NCBI GenBank assembly: GCA_003169695.1
Contig: PNAS01000013.1
Coordinates: forward strand, 81,797-145,796
Direction of reading: 5' to 3'
From: Spartobacteria bacterium
Lineage (GTDB): Bacteria > Verrucomicrobiota > Verrucomicrobiia > Chthoniobacterales > UBA10450
DNA length: 64,000 nucleotides
A model generated the notes under the pieces. That model was not told where the DNA came from. It ran no database searches and worked only from the letters and a program-made list of their open reading frames with translations. Made by a program: the position numbers and the translations under genes. Shown in pieces: positions 53,089-60,334 of the stretch (positions are counted from its first letter, which is position 1; every line of letters begins with the position of its first letter).

Positions 53089-54684
53089 CTAAAATTTGTG
53101 GGCACCATGCGCGCCGAGAATGAATTCGAACTGAAAGAACAGCGAATCGACCTCGCGGCCCGGGAGGAATTCATTCTCCTCCAGGAAATCGTGATTGTAT
53201 TGCAGGCGGAGCTTCGAAAATTCCGTCGGATACCAGGTCAGGTTGGCCGAGATGCGCGAGCGTGTTTGGCGCGTAATGTCGTCGGTGAAGAGCGAATCCT
53301 GCATATGGAGATAATCGCCGCGGAGGCCCACGACCCAGCCTTTTTTGAAGCCCCAGAGCACCTGCGAATACGTTCCCCAGTCGTCGAAGATTTCACTCAC
53401 GGGGAAGGATTCATCAAGTCCACGTCCGGCCTCGAAGCGCCGATACATCGCCTCGGTCTGCCATTTCACAAACGGGAATCCCCCTTCGGCTCGCGGGCTC
53501 TTCCATTTGTAGAGGAAATCACCACCGTAAATCTGGGTGTGCGAGTTTGGTCCGGTGTCATTGGAGCCGAACGCCCCTGAGGCGCCCACAAGGACGGTTT
53601 GCGTGTCACTCAGGTTGAATGAGTTCTCCCAGCGTGGAACGAAAACGAAGTCGCGTAGCGCGCTCGCGTCGCGATCGATTGTCTGGCGCCCATAGAAAAC
53701 GCCGCCGTCGCCCGGGTTGCGAAAGGAATACGCAGTTCCACCGCGCCCGTTTTGGACGGCGAAGATGACTTGCGAATACCACGGGACGGGCACGGTCCAG
53801 GAGATTTGCGCGCCGACTCCGCGTAAACCGTCGGGGCCGAGCAGACGCCCATTCACAAGCGGGGAATCGGCGAACTCCCAGGTGTGCGGATGCGTTGGGT
53901 TGATGCGGCCAAAGGCGTCGAAAAACTGCCCGGCTTTGATCTGCAAGCCGAACGGCAAACTCGTCGTTTGCAGAAACGCCTCTTCGAGCTCGATCTCTGT
54001 CGCGTTACCATTGTCGAGCTTGAGGACAATGTTAGCGAAGCCTTCGAAATAAGGATCGACCGCGCCGTCGATGGCGATTTCCGCGTTGCGCGCATTGAAG
54101 CCACGCTGTTGCGGATCGTGGTCGCCGACTTCGATTTGATCCAGGTTGCGCGCGCTGGAACCGGCGAGCGCGAACATGCCATCGAACGAAATGTTCATGT
54201 AATTCTTGCTTCCGCCACCGGTGATTGGGATCGGTTGCGTCAAGGAAGAGCCGGTGTCCGAAGTCGTTGAAGTCGCGGTTACGGCCTCGTCGGTGGTCGG
54301 GAATGCGCCGGTCGCGCTGCCATTCGCGTTGACCGATGGCGCGGAGGCGACGACGGCATTGTCCGTGGTGGGGAAAAGCGGCGGCGGGCTCGTTGCTGGC
54401 GCGGGGGAGCTGGAGGCTTCGGCGGACTGCGGTTCCGGGCTTTGGGGCAGCGAAGGCGCCGCGGAATTATTTTTTTCCATCGCGGACTGCTGCTCTTTCA
54501 CCTGCTGCTGCAGGGTCTGCACCATTGCGGTAAGCGATTGGACTTGGTGACGCAATGCTTCAACATCGGCGGCGGTGGCGGGCGTTGTCCCTGCTGGAGC
54601 TGAGTCGCCTGCAGGCTCAGCGCTGCGCGCCGTTTCTGTTGCCACCGCGCAACAGGCAAGCGCCACAAAAACAAACATTCTCAT
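53089..54684 (-). CDS. Outer-membrane beta-barrel (porin-like) with N-terminal coiled coil
   Basis: A 531-residue exported protein with signal peptide MRMFVFVALACCAVATETA. A coiled coil (VEALRHQVQSLTAMVQTLQQ) and a low-complexity Ala/Pro/Ser linker (about 70-155) follow. The C-terminal barrel is rich in aromatic, alternating strands (GLQIKAGQFFDAFGRINPTH, then TWYPTEFSKLRLQYNHDFLE), ending in FQFEFILGAHGAHKF, an aromatic C-terminal residue as in outer-membrane barrels. It resembles OprP/OprO-type porin-like proteins. Placement 12 bp upstream of the metal-binding protein suggests an outer-membrane entry route for the metal (inference). Confidence 0.75.
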   Translation of the reverse strand: MRMFVFVALACCAVATETARSAEPAGDSAPAGTTPATAADVEALRHQVQSLTAMVQTLQQQVKEQQSAMEKNNSAAPSLPQSPEPQSAEASSSPAPATSPPPLFPTTDNAVVASAPSVNANGSATGAFPTTDEAVTATSTTSDTGSSLTQPIPITGGGSKNYMNISFDGMFALAGSSARNLDQIEVGDHDPQQRGFNARNAEIAIDGAVDPYFEGFANIVLKLDNGNATEIELEEAFLQTTSLPFGLQIKAGQFFDAFGRINPTHPHTWEFADSPLVNGRLLGPDGLRGVGAQISWTVPVPWYSQVIFAVQNGRGGTAYSFRNPGDGGVFYGRQTIDRDASALRDFVFVPRWENSFNLSDTQTVLVGASGAFGSNDTGPNSHTQIYGGDFLYKWKSPRAEGGFPFVKWQTEAMYRRFEAGRGLDESFPVSEIFDDWGTYSQVLWGFKKGWVVGLRGDYLHMQDSLFTDDITRQTRSRISANLTWYPTEFSKLRLQYNHDFLEENEFLPGREVDSLFFQFEFILGAHGAHKF

Positions 54685-54817
54685 TTCATCTCCTGATTGG
54701 ATCGGGCTCGTGCGCCCGACATGAATTCTGAACGGACTAACTGCGTTCGGCGCACATTGGTTCAGCAGCCGGCGGAACGCGCGCGCGCGACTGTCCGCAA
54801 AAGCGGAACACCAATGG

Positions 54818-55141
54818 TCAGGAGATCGCCGGCGGAGCGTGCTCGAGAAGAGAGAATTCGAGACGCGGACCGACTAGTTGAAAGTGACGATGGACCGGAG
54901 TGGACAGCGGCTTGGGTGGCTGCGGAGCAATCGCGATTGCGGCACACGGCGCGTGTTGGCAACTACCCGACGTCAGCAGCGTTACCGCACATTCGTGGGT
55001 TGAGCCGGTCGGCTGGTGAAGGCGCTCGTGGAGTTGCGGCGCGGCGGCGAGCACCAGCGCGAAAAGAAGCGCCCCGATAAATCCGGCGGCCACGATCGCG
55101 CGCAGCACGATCAAGTTGCCGTCGCTGAGACGCAGCTTCAT
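54818..55141 (-). CDS. Small Cys/His membrane protein at head of metal operon
   Basis: A 107-residue protein with one membrane helix (VAAGFIGALLFALVLAAA) followed by HERLHQPTGSTHECAVTLL and SGSCQHAPC, a His/Cys-rich stretch, then a Pro-rich tail. Proteins of this kind are found next to metal-uptake or metal-sensing genes; a direct role is not shown. ATG 55141. It is the first gene of the operon and lies 87 bp from the left edge of the transposon, whose insertion separates it from its original upstream DNA. Confidence 0.6.
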   Translation of the reverse strand: MKLRLSDGNLIVLRAIVAAGFIGALLFALVLAAAPQLHERLHQPTGSTHECAVTLLTSGSCQHAPCAAIAIAPQPPKPLSTPVHRHFQLVGPRLEFSLLEHAPPAIS

Positions 55142-55220
55142 TGCGCGCGAGTCTGCCTCCGGTGAGTGAACATCGCAAGCACGATCTGTAGCCCGTTCGC
55201 GGCGGAAGCGATTGGTGGCG

Positions 55221-55228
55221 GCAGGGTA
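55221..55228. repeat. Target-site duplication, left copy
   Basis: gcagggta, repeated exactly at 58533-58540 on the other side of the transposon. The length of 8 bp is typical of IS1-family insertions. Confidence 0.9.
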
Positions 55229-55248
55229 GGTAGTGTCCTAATTTGAAA
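55229..55248 (+). repeat. Transposon left terminal inverted repeat
   Basis: GGTAGTGTCCTAATTTGAAA; perfect inverted match to 58513-58532. Confidence 0.95.
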
Positions 55249-55259
55249 TCAGGGGCCGG

Positions 55260-55748
55260 TCAGCGCTGGGTCTTCAAAAGGCGTTTATTCACCTTCTCGG
55301 ATCGCTCGACTAAATTGAATTTGTTCTCGTGCGCCGGAATCGAGAATGAAAATTCTGTGACACCATGGTTGCATATTGTGAAATCCCCCAAGGAGATGAC
55401 ATCCATGCCAATAAGAATGTCACATCCCACGTCAACAGCAGCCACCTCGACCTGTGCTACGGTCACTGAGCTCGGAAGGAGTAAATCAACAAAGTAGGTG
55501 GAAGCCACGCCGGAGCTGTTAACCCCTTTGACCGGGCGTTTCCCAGACGCGGGCAACTTCAGCGCCTTAACGACGGCATGGCTGATGCAACTGTGAGTCG
55601 CACCCGTGTCCCAGATCGCGTTGAATTGCTGCCCCGCGCTGTCGCCATAAAGCTGTTTAGCCGGACGAATTTGTACCGGCGTTATCAGTGTCGGAACCAG
55701 CCCCGAATATTTAACGTTAAACGCCCTGTGAAGCTGCTGTCCCATCAC
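55260..55748 (-). CDS. Retropepsin-like aspartic protease (transposon passenger)
   Basis: A 162-residue clan AA aspartic protease. The active-site motif is AIWDTGATHSCIS (DTG at about residue 47), and the second hydrophobic glycine strand reads DILIGMDVISLGDFTICNHG (about 110-129), as in retropepsins, which work as dimers. No signal peptide. Its ATG overlaps the stop of the DUF5678 gene by 4 nt, so the two are made together. The pairing of a DUF5678 protein with an aspartic protease is known from several bacterial phyla; the substrate is unknown and could be the partner itself (inference). It ends only 11 bp from the left terminal repeat. Confidence 0.87.
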   Translation of the reverse strand: MMGQQLHRAFNVKYSGLVPTLITPVQIRPAKQLYGDSAGQQFNAIWDTGATHSCISHAVVKALKLPASGKRPVKGVNSSGVASTYFVDLLLPSSVTVAQVEVAAVDVGCDILIGMDVISLGDFTICNHGVTEFSFSIPAHENKFNLVERSEKVNKRLLKTQR

Positions 55749-56005
55749 CGGACGAAAACACGCGAATGAAACATAGCGATCTGCGCGTCTTCATCCGGGG
55801 CAACGAACTGAACCAAGAAGGTTCCCGGCTTATTCCCCTGCGCAATCGCCTCTGCAATTGCTTTCGCCTTGTCGTTATAGTCCCCGATCACTTCGGACCC
55901 CTTAATGACGATGCAGCGCCCAAAATACCGGAGGCGCAGCTCGGCTTCGTGCGATTTGTAATATTCGTATTCTTTGTCGAGGGATGTTGCCATTACCGTG
56001 TCCAT
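55745..56005 (-). CDS. DUF5678-family small protein (transposon passenger)
   Basis: An 86-residue soluble protein with the DUF5678 pattern: EYEYYKSHEAELRLRYFGRC, IVIKGSEVIGDYNDKAKAI and GNKPGTFLVQFV. ATG 56005 or 55993 may start it. It overlaps the downstream protease gene by ATGA. Role unknown; in other genomes members often sit before a retropepsin-like gene, as here. Confidence 0.85.
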   Translation of the reverse strand: MDTVMATSLDKEYEYYKSHEAELRLRYFGRCIVIKGSEVIGDYNDKAKAIAEAIAQGNKPGTFLVQFVAPDEDAQIAMFHSRVFVR

Positions 56006-56080
56006 CTGGAGAGAAACGTCGCTCGTATCTTAGCAGGCTGCAACCAAATCGAAGCAGCGACCGTGCCCGGCTGTCAATTA

Positions 56081-56377
56081 CTAAGTTTTGAACTCTCTGG
56101 TCTTCGCCGCAATCGCCACTTTGACAGCGGTTTGCGGGGAATCGACTGGTGGGATTTCCAGCACTGCCGTTGATTTCGTTTCGTTCCCGTCTTGGTAACT
56201 CCATGCGTAGCAGCGTTTCGCCTTGGCGTGCCCAATAAGGTCAAAGACTGCCACCGTGCCCTGCCATGCCGTCTCTCCGCGAAAGACTTCATGGACTGGC
56301 ACGGACTCAACGTGACGCGATTCGCAGCCGTGCATGGCCCGAATCGCCTTTTGAAGTTCTGCGATCTTGTCGGCCAT
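56081..56377 (-). CDS. Unknown protein coupled to the transposase
   Basis: A 98-residue soluble protein (MADKIAELQKAIRAMHGCES, then GTVAVFDLIGHAKAKRCYAW and AVKVAIAAKTREF). Its ATG shares one base with the transposase stop (TAATG on the minus strand), so translation is coupled and it may assist or regulate transposition (inference). The central part looks like a short beta-sheet domain with a Trp/Tyr pair. No family recognised. Confidence 0.75.
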   Translation of the reverse strand: MADKIAELQKAIRAMHGCESRHVESVPVHEVFRGETAWQGTVAVFDLIGHAKAKRCYAWSYQDGNETKSTAVLEIPPVDSPQTAVKVAIAAKTREFKT

Positions 56378-57192
56378 TAGAGAAGGTCTGCGATTGTCCA
56401 GTGACTCGATTCGATGCCTGCGGCCATTGCTGGCGTGCAACGGATTGTCCCATGAGTTTTCACGAAGTTGTAATACGCCAGATGCAGGGCGATTGCCGCT
56501 TTGAAATTCGGAAGCTTTTTTGAGAACGCCAGCGTCAAACGAGCGAGACGTTTGCAGTGCGTGCGGACAGTCAGATTCGCCCGTTCAATGTATGACGTGC
56601 AAACCTTGTCAGGATTCGGGTCGCCCACGATTGCTGTCTTATACACTGCCGTAAGGTGCGCTGGGCTGTATTTGCGCTGATCTTCGACGGCAGGGGCCGA
56701 ATACTCTTTCACTATCTGCGCGTAATCAATTTCAGCGCCGAACGCCATTTCCACCGCGTCAGGATATGCGGAAAGCGCATCTGTCGAAAGCTGGATGCGA
56801 CTGTCTAACCGGCTCGCCAAATCTTCCATGAAGGTAACGGCATGGTAGCGGTCGCGTTTCCCTACGAGGAAAGACGGCATCAATTTCGTTTCAGGGTCAA
56901 TCGCAAGGAATGTCCAAACGTCGCCCATTCCTGAGCGTCGATCTTCTTTCGATGCGTGGCGCTGTTTCTTCCCGATGAATCCCCAAATCTCATCAACTTC
57001 GATGTGCGAGCATTTCAGGCCGCGCATTTTCTGATCGAGAATCTGACAGCAGTGTTCGCCCACGCTAACGCCAAGGCGCATGATCGTGTCACGATGAATG
57101 CCGCTGAGACGCTCGATTGAACGAATCGAATTTCCTTCTGCGAGAGCACCGATCACAATCGCTTGTTTTTCTTTGCTAAGAACGTTTGCCAT
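56377..57192 (-). CDS. IS1-family DDE transposase
   Basis: A 271-residue single-frame transposase. The N-terminal helix-turn-helix shows VIGALAEGNSIRSIERLSGI and HRDTIMRLGVSVGEHCC. The catalytic domain has the first Asp in CSHIEVDEIWGFIGKKQRH (about residue 66), the second in IQLSTDALSAYPDAVEMAF (about residue 138) and the Glu in VCTSYIERANLTVRTHCKR (about residue 203). Unlike classical IS1, no programmed frameshift is needed. The C-terminal YNFVKTHGTIRCTPAMAAGI is shared by many IS1 single-ORF transposases. It appears intact and the element ends match, so it may be active. Confidence 0.93.
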   Translation of the reverse strand: MANVLSKEKQAIVIGALAEGNSIRSIERLSGIHRDTIMRLGVSVGEHCCQILDQKMRGLKCSHIEVDEIWGFIGKKQRHASKEDRRSGMGDVWTFLAIDPETKLMPSFLVGKRDRYHAVTFMEDLASRLDSRIQLSTDALSAYPDAVEMAFGAEIDYAQIVKEYSAPAVEDQRKYSPAHLTAVYKTAIVGDPNPDKVCTSYIERANLTVRTHCKRLARLTLAFSKKLPNFKAAIALHLAYYNFVKTHGTIRCTPAMAAGIESSHWTIADLL

Positions 57193-57214
57193 ATAATATT
57201 TTGTCTTGAATAAA

Positions 57215-57268
57215 TGTATGTCACGAAATAGAGTAGGTCAATAACTATTTTGTGTATGTCGAGAAATA
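57215..57268. promoter_or_regulatory. Candidate operator: two 16-bp direct repeats between divergent genes
   Basis: tgtatgtcacgaaata (57215-57230) and tgtatgtcgagaaata (57253-57268) match at 14 of 16 positions, 38 bp apart. They lie between the transposase start (57192) and the ribbon-helix-helix gene, the second spanning its ATG. This suits binding by the ribbon-helix-helix protein to control both transcripts; binding is not shown. Confidence 0.5.
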
Positions 57269-57444
57269 AATCGAGAGGCCGGGGGCGACCAAAGCTGCCA
57301 GAGGGTGAGGCTCGAAATGCCGTGTTTCCCCTGCGAATGTCAGAGGTGGAACACAGGATTTTGACGAAAGCGGCGGCTAAAGCCGGTTTGCCGCTCTCAG
57401 AATGGGCTAGAAATCACTTGCTTTCTAAAGCCAAAGCCGGATAA
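57256..57444 (+). CDS. Ribbon-helix-helix DNA-binding protein
   Basis: A 62-residue protein with a basic N terminus (MSRNKSRGRGRPKLPEGEAR) and an Arc/CopG-type fold: the strand AVFPLRMSEVEHRIL then helices TKAAAKAGLPLSEWARNHLL. Such proteins act as dimeric repressors or as plasmid mobilisation accessory factors. It is divergent from the transposase with 64 bp between them. ATG 57256 is preferred over TTG 57250. Confidence 0.8.
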   Translation: MSRNKSRGRGRPKLPEGEARNAVFPLRMSEVEHRILTKAAAKAGLPLSEWARNHLLSKAKAG

Positions 57445-57503
57445 TTCTCTTGTTATTAAGTGGCCGGTGCGTCGCCTGAAAAGGCATTGCCCCGGCTGCC
57501 CTT

Positions 57504-57562
57504 CCGAGCCGCTTGGTAGTCTGCTACGACTTTCTAAACCAAGCGGCTCGGTGCTTTTTATG
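57504..57562 (+). terminator. Strong hairpin, probable rho-independent terminator
   Basis: A perfect 13-bp stem, ccgagccgcttgg (57504-57516) with ccaagcggctcgg (57539-57551), and a 22-nt loop, followed by tgcttttta. It lies about 60 bp after the ribbon-helix-helix gene. A structured RNA or transposon-specific element is an alternative, because the loop is long. Confidence 0.7.
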
Positions 57563-57773
57563 TCGGCGCTTTCTTATGGCCGGGCAGGCCACGTCGCGCT
57601 AACTGTTATCATCTAGTTGAGCGAGGTTTACGCTTCCTGTCGCATAATTGCAAGCAGTTTTCGCAAAAAAGAGAATATCGCTACGCCTCGTGTTTATCAC
57701 TTTTGATAAACAGTGTTTCGCGCGCTTTTAGCTTGCCTTCGATGAGGAAGACCCCGCATAAACGACATTCGGA
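57563..57773. other. Transposon internal non-coding stretch
   Basis: Together with the terminator it forms a gap of about 330 bp between the ribbon-helix-helix gene and the BamE-like gene. It is AT-richer than the host and has a partial palindrome near 57692 (cacttttgataaacagtg). It probably holds the promoter of the rightward genes. No gene seen. Confidence 0.5.
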
Positions 57774-58034
57774 ATGAACAAACTGTTGTGCGTGGTTATC
57801 ACGGCTTCGATGCTTACGGTGTGCTCCGTAATGGCGGAAGACGACCTCGGCCTATTGATCTTCAATCATCGAATCGCTATCGGAATGACCTTCGCGAACG
57901 TGCAAGCCGCGTGGGGTAAGCCGGAAAGGGTAGATAGATCTACCTACAGTGACGGCATAAAGGAACTCTGGTTTTTTAGCAACCGGTGCCTTGTTGTGTT
58001 TGAAAACGGCAGGGTCGTCAGTTTCCACGAGTAA
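57774..58034 (+). CDS. Exported BamE/SmpA-like small protein (transposon passenger)
   Basis: An 86-residue protein with signal peptide MNKLLCVVITASMLTVCSV (cleavage near MAEDD). The mature part follows the BamE-like fold: IAIGMTFANVQAAWGKPERV, then IKELWFFSNRCLVVFENGRV. BamE-like domains fold as small alpha-beta units and are found in many unrelated lipoproteins. No lipobox. Role in the transposon unknown. Confidence 0.75.
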   Translation: MNKLLCVVITASMLTVCSVMAEDDLGLLIFNHRIAIGMTFANVQAAWGKPERVDRSTYSDGIKELWFFSNRCLVVFENGRVVSFHE

Positions 58035-58091
58035 TTCGACTGACTTCGCACCGTTCGGGGCGCTATAACGCTCCCGGCTTAAACATCCCCC

Positions 58092-58487
58092 GTGGAAGTA
58101 GAAAATTACGATCTTTCGGATTGGGAATCCGATTTCTTCTTTCTCTCAAGATACGTATTCCGTTCAGAATCCGGTTACTTTCCGCCGGACTACGAGCAAG
58201 AGATAAAAGAGCACTTTGAAAAGGATCATCCCCAGAGTGCGGAGTTTCGGCTTCGGAGAACTTTGGCAGCGCTTCGGTTTCTGATTTCAAATTTAGACTC
58301 CTTTAAGGTTGGTGGTCTTGCTCAAGAACCACCCGACGAGGCCGTGCAAATAAGCGATTCGCTATGGTTTGCGCTCTGGATGATTTTCTGCGAGCCGGAT
58401 GAAGAGAACTTCGACCCAAATCCTGACCCGCAAAAGGTCGTAGAGATTGCGGAGGAAGCCGACGCGGACGGCCTGTTTTCAGCTTAA
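58092..58487 (+). CDS. Acidic unknown protein (transposon passenger)
   Basis: A 131-residue, strongly acidic protein (MEVENYDLSDWESDFFFLSR, then PDEENFDPNPDPQKVVEIAE). GTG start at 58092. No family recognised; the acidic character could suit a DNA mimic or inhibitor, but nothing proves it. It ends 25 bp before the right terminal repeat. Confidence 0.6.
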   Translation: MEVENYDLSDWESDFFFLSRYVFRSESGYFPPDYEQEIKEHFEKDHPQSAEFRLRRTLAALRFLISNLDSFKVGGLAQEPPDEAVQISDSLWFALWMIFCEPDEENFDPNPDPQKVVEIAEEADADGLFSA

Positions 58488-58512
58488 TTCGGGCTAGTTC
58501 GGGCTGATTCGG

Positions 58513-58532
58513 TTTCAAATTAGGACACTACC
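58513..58532 (-). repeat. Transposon right terminal inverted repeat
   Basis: TTTCAAATTAGGACACTACC on the + strand, the exact reverse complement of the left repeat. Confidence 0.95.
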
Positions 58533-58540
58533 GCAGGGTA
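58533..58540. repeat. Target-site duplication, right copy
   Basis: gcagggta, identical to 55221-55228. Confidence 0.9.
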
Positions 58541-58587
58541 CACTCGCTGGACAGGGCCGGAGTGTTAGTGTACGAAACGCTGCGCTT

Positions 58588-58908
58588 ATGATCGGACCAG
58601 CCAAGATCTATTTCATCGTTTTTGGTCTGCTCACCATCGTGGGTGGCGTGATCGGCTACGCTAAAGCTGGCAGCACCGCGTCCATCATTGCCGGCTCGAT
58701 TTGTGGAGTTCTTTTGCTGGTTGCGGCCTATTTGCTCCCGGAACATTTGGCATTGGGTCTTTGCGTCGCCGCCGTTATTTCGATCGCGCTGGCCGGCCGG
58801 TTCGCTCCGATTTTCGTTAAGACCGGTCAGGCCATGCCAGCCGGGTTGATGTCCGTGCTGAGTGTGATCGGCGTCATCATGGCGATCGTCGCCTGGATTA
58901 AGAAGTAA
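58588..58908 (+). CDS. TMEM14-family membrane protein
   Basis: A 106-residue protein with four hydrophobic helices and glycine-rich turns: IYFIVFGLLTIVGGVIGYAK, AGSTASIIAGSICGVLLLVA, ALGLCVAAVISIALAGRFA and GLMSVLSVIGVIMAIVAWIK. It matches the UPF0136/TMEM14 family, whose role in bacteria is unknown. It lies 50 bp downstream of the transposon, 9 bp before the GH75-like gene. Confidence 0.87.
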   Translation: MIGPAKIYFIVFGLLTIVGGVIGYAKAGSTASIIAGSICGVLLLVAAYLLPEHLALGLCVAAVISIALAGRFAPIFVKTGQAMPAGLMSVLSVIGVIMAIVAWIKK

Positions 58909-58917
58909 CCGGAACGC

Positions 58918-60276
58918 GTGGCCAGATTTCGTCTGAGGACGTTGCGCCGTTTCGCCTTCTTTTTGCTCCTGGCGGCGCTGACGGCGATTGTCCTGCGATG
59001 GATTTCCCTTGAGCGATGGCATAGAACGCAGGTCGCGCGCGATGTACCAGCCGAAATCGAAATTCCAGAAAAAACGCCGACGCCGTCGCAGCCAAGCAAG
59101 CCGCCGGTGATCACGGGTCGGCTCGACACCGCGCGGCTCTTCAGCGGGATCACGGTACACGCCACCGTCGACCCGATCCCGGGCGGCGCGGCTTCCGAAG
59201 AACGCGCTGATCCTCAAAGTTATGTCCTCGATCTAAAACTGCACGCGCGCGTTCCGGCGCCGAACAAGACAATCGAGGAGCTCGCCAAAGTCAGCCCTGA
59301 GCTGCCGAGGCTGCTTCCGGGATTGGCGGCGATGCTGACGCCGGATTCGGTCTCGCCTTTCTTCAAGGAGCTTTACGACACAAAGCTGAAACTTCTGCAG
59401 GAAAATCTTGTCCGGCTGGATCAACTTCTTTCGCGCCACAACTTCTACGACTGCCAGACGGTGCTCCAATTGCGCCATCCGGAGAGCCATCGCCGCGCGG
59501 TGCTGTTGCAATCCGACATGGATGTCGACGCGGATGGTTCGGACTCCGACCGGCTACCCGCCGGCTCGGGTGCGTCGCCAAATTTCAAACCGGTCACGAG
59601 TTTCAGGTGGCCGAAGAAAAGTCTGATCCCCAATGCTTATCTGCCGCCCCTGGAAGAAAAGCTGAAACGCTACGAAGGAGAGCTGTCGGTCAAAGGGACC
59701 GCCGCGGAGCGCAAACGCGAGTTGAAAGGCGCGATCTCGCAATTGCGGGACGAAATCGAGTCGCTCAAGAGATACAGCTTTCTGATCGGCGCGACTGATC
59801 CCTACATCGTTTTGCCCTCGGGTCTGGGCAAGGCGGACGGCGGTAAGGTGGGCGATTATGTCGTGGTCGTCTTCGGGGAGGTTATTTACCCGGCGATTGT
59901 CGGCGACATCGGTCCCTCGGACAAAGCGGGCGAAGCATCGTTGCGGGTAGCAAAGGAAATCAACGCCAATGCGACACCGAATAACCGCCCGGTAAGCGAT
60001 CTGAAAGTTACTTACTTAATTTTCCCCGGCACGGCCGACCCGCCATTCGGTCCGCCCGACCTCGAGAAGCTGCAAGCGCGTTGCGAGACGCTGGTGAAGG
60101 AAATCGGCGGAGCAAGCGTTCCGCTGCACCACTGGGAAAATATCATTCCGCCGCTTCCCAGCCCGACGCCGACTCCCACGCCAATGCCTACCCCCAGCGC
60201 GACACCCGCGTCGTCCGCAGCAACCCCTGCTGCGGCCTCGATGTTCGCGTTTCCGCTACCATCACCGACGCCGTGA
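58918..60276 (+). CDS. GH75 chitosanase-like protein with C-terminal Pro/Thr tail
   Basis: A 452-residue exported or anchored protein (GTG start; N-terminal helix FAFFLLLAALTAIVLRWI). The central part matches glycoside hydrolase family 75: LLQSDMDVDADGSDSDR (catalytic-Asp region, about residue 198) and VVVFGEVIYPAIVGDIGPSD with KAGEASLRVAKEIN (about 315-345). A helical insert (about 240-285) separates them. The tail is a low-complexity PTPTPMPTPS stretch. GH75 members cleave chitosan; many bacterial homologues of this size have unknown substrates. It may act on peptidoglycan-like or chitosan glycans. Confidence 0.8.
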   Translation: MARFRLRTLRRFAFFLLLAALTAIVLRWISLERWHRTQVARDVPAEIEIPEKTPTPSQPSKPPVITGRLDTARLFSGITVHATVDPIPGGAASEERADPQSYVLDLKLHARVPAPNKTIEELAKVSPELPRLLPGLAAMLTPDSVSPFFKELYDTKLKLLQENLVRLDQLLSRHNFYDCQTVLQLRHPESHRRAVLLQSDMDVDADGSDSDRLPAGSGASPNFKPVTSFRWPKKSLIPNAYLPPLEEKLKRYEGELSVKGTAAERKRELKGAISQLRDEIESLKRYSFLIGATDPYIVLPSGLGKADGGKVGDYVVVVFGEVIYPAIVGDIGPSDKAGEASLRVAKEINANATPNNRPVSDLKVTYLIFPGTADPPFGPPDLEKLQARCETLVKEIGGASVPLHHWENIIPPLPSPTPTPTPMPTPSATPASSAATPAAASMFAFPLPSPTP

Positions 60277-60334
60277 AGCTCAGACGGAATGACGGCGCGA
60301 TTTCTGAGACCGGTTGTAGGCTTTTCGAGCCAAT

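Larger units (their letters stand above)
55229..58532. mobile_element. IS1-family transposon carrying seven additional genes
   Basis: A complete 3304-bp element. Both ends are the perfect 20-bp inverted repeat GGTAGTGTCCTAATTTGAAA (55229-55248, and its complement 58513-58532), beginning GGTAGTG, which fits the IS1-family end rule GGnnnTG. Target duplications gcagggta flank it. It encodes an IS1-type transposase (56377-57192). Leftward genes are a coupled 98-residue protein, a DUF5678 protein and a retropepsin-like protease. Rightward genes are a ribbon-helix-helix protein, a BamE-like exported protein and an acidic unknown. Long IS1 relatives (ISMhu11-type, up to about 4.6 kb) are known to carry passengers. 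Confidence 0.93.
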
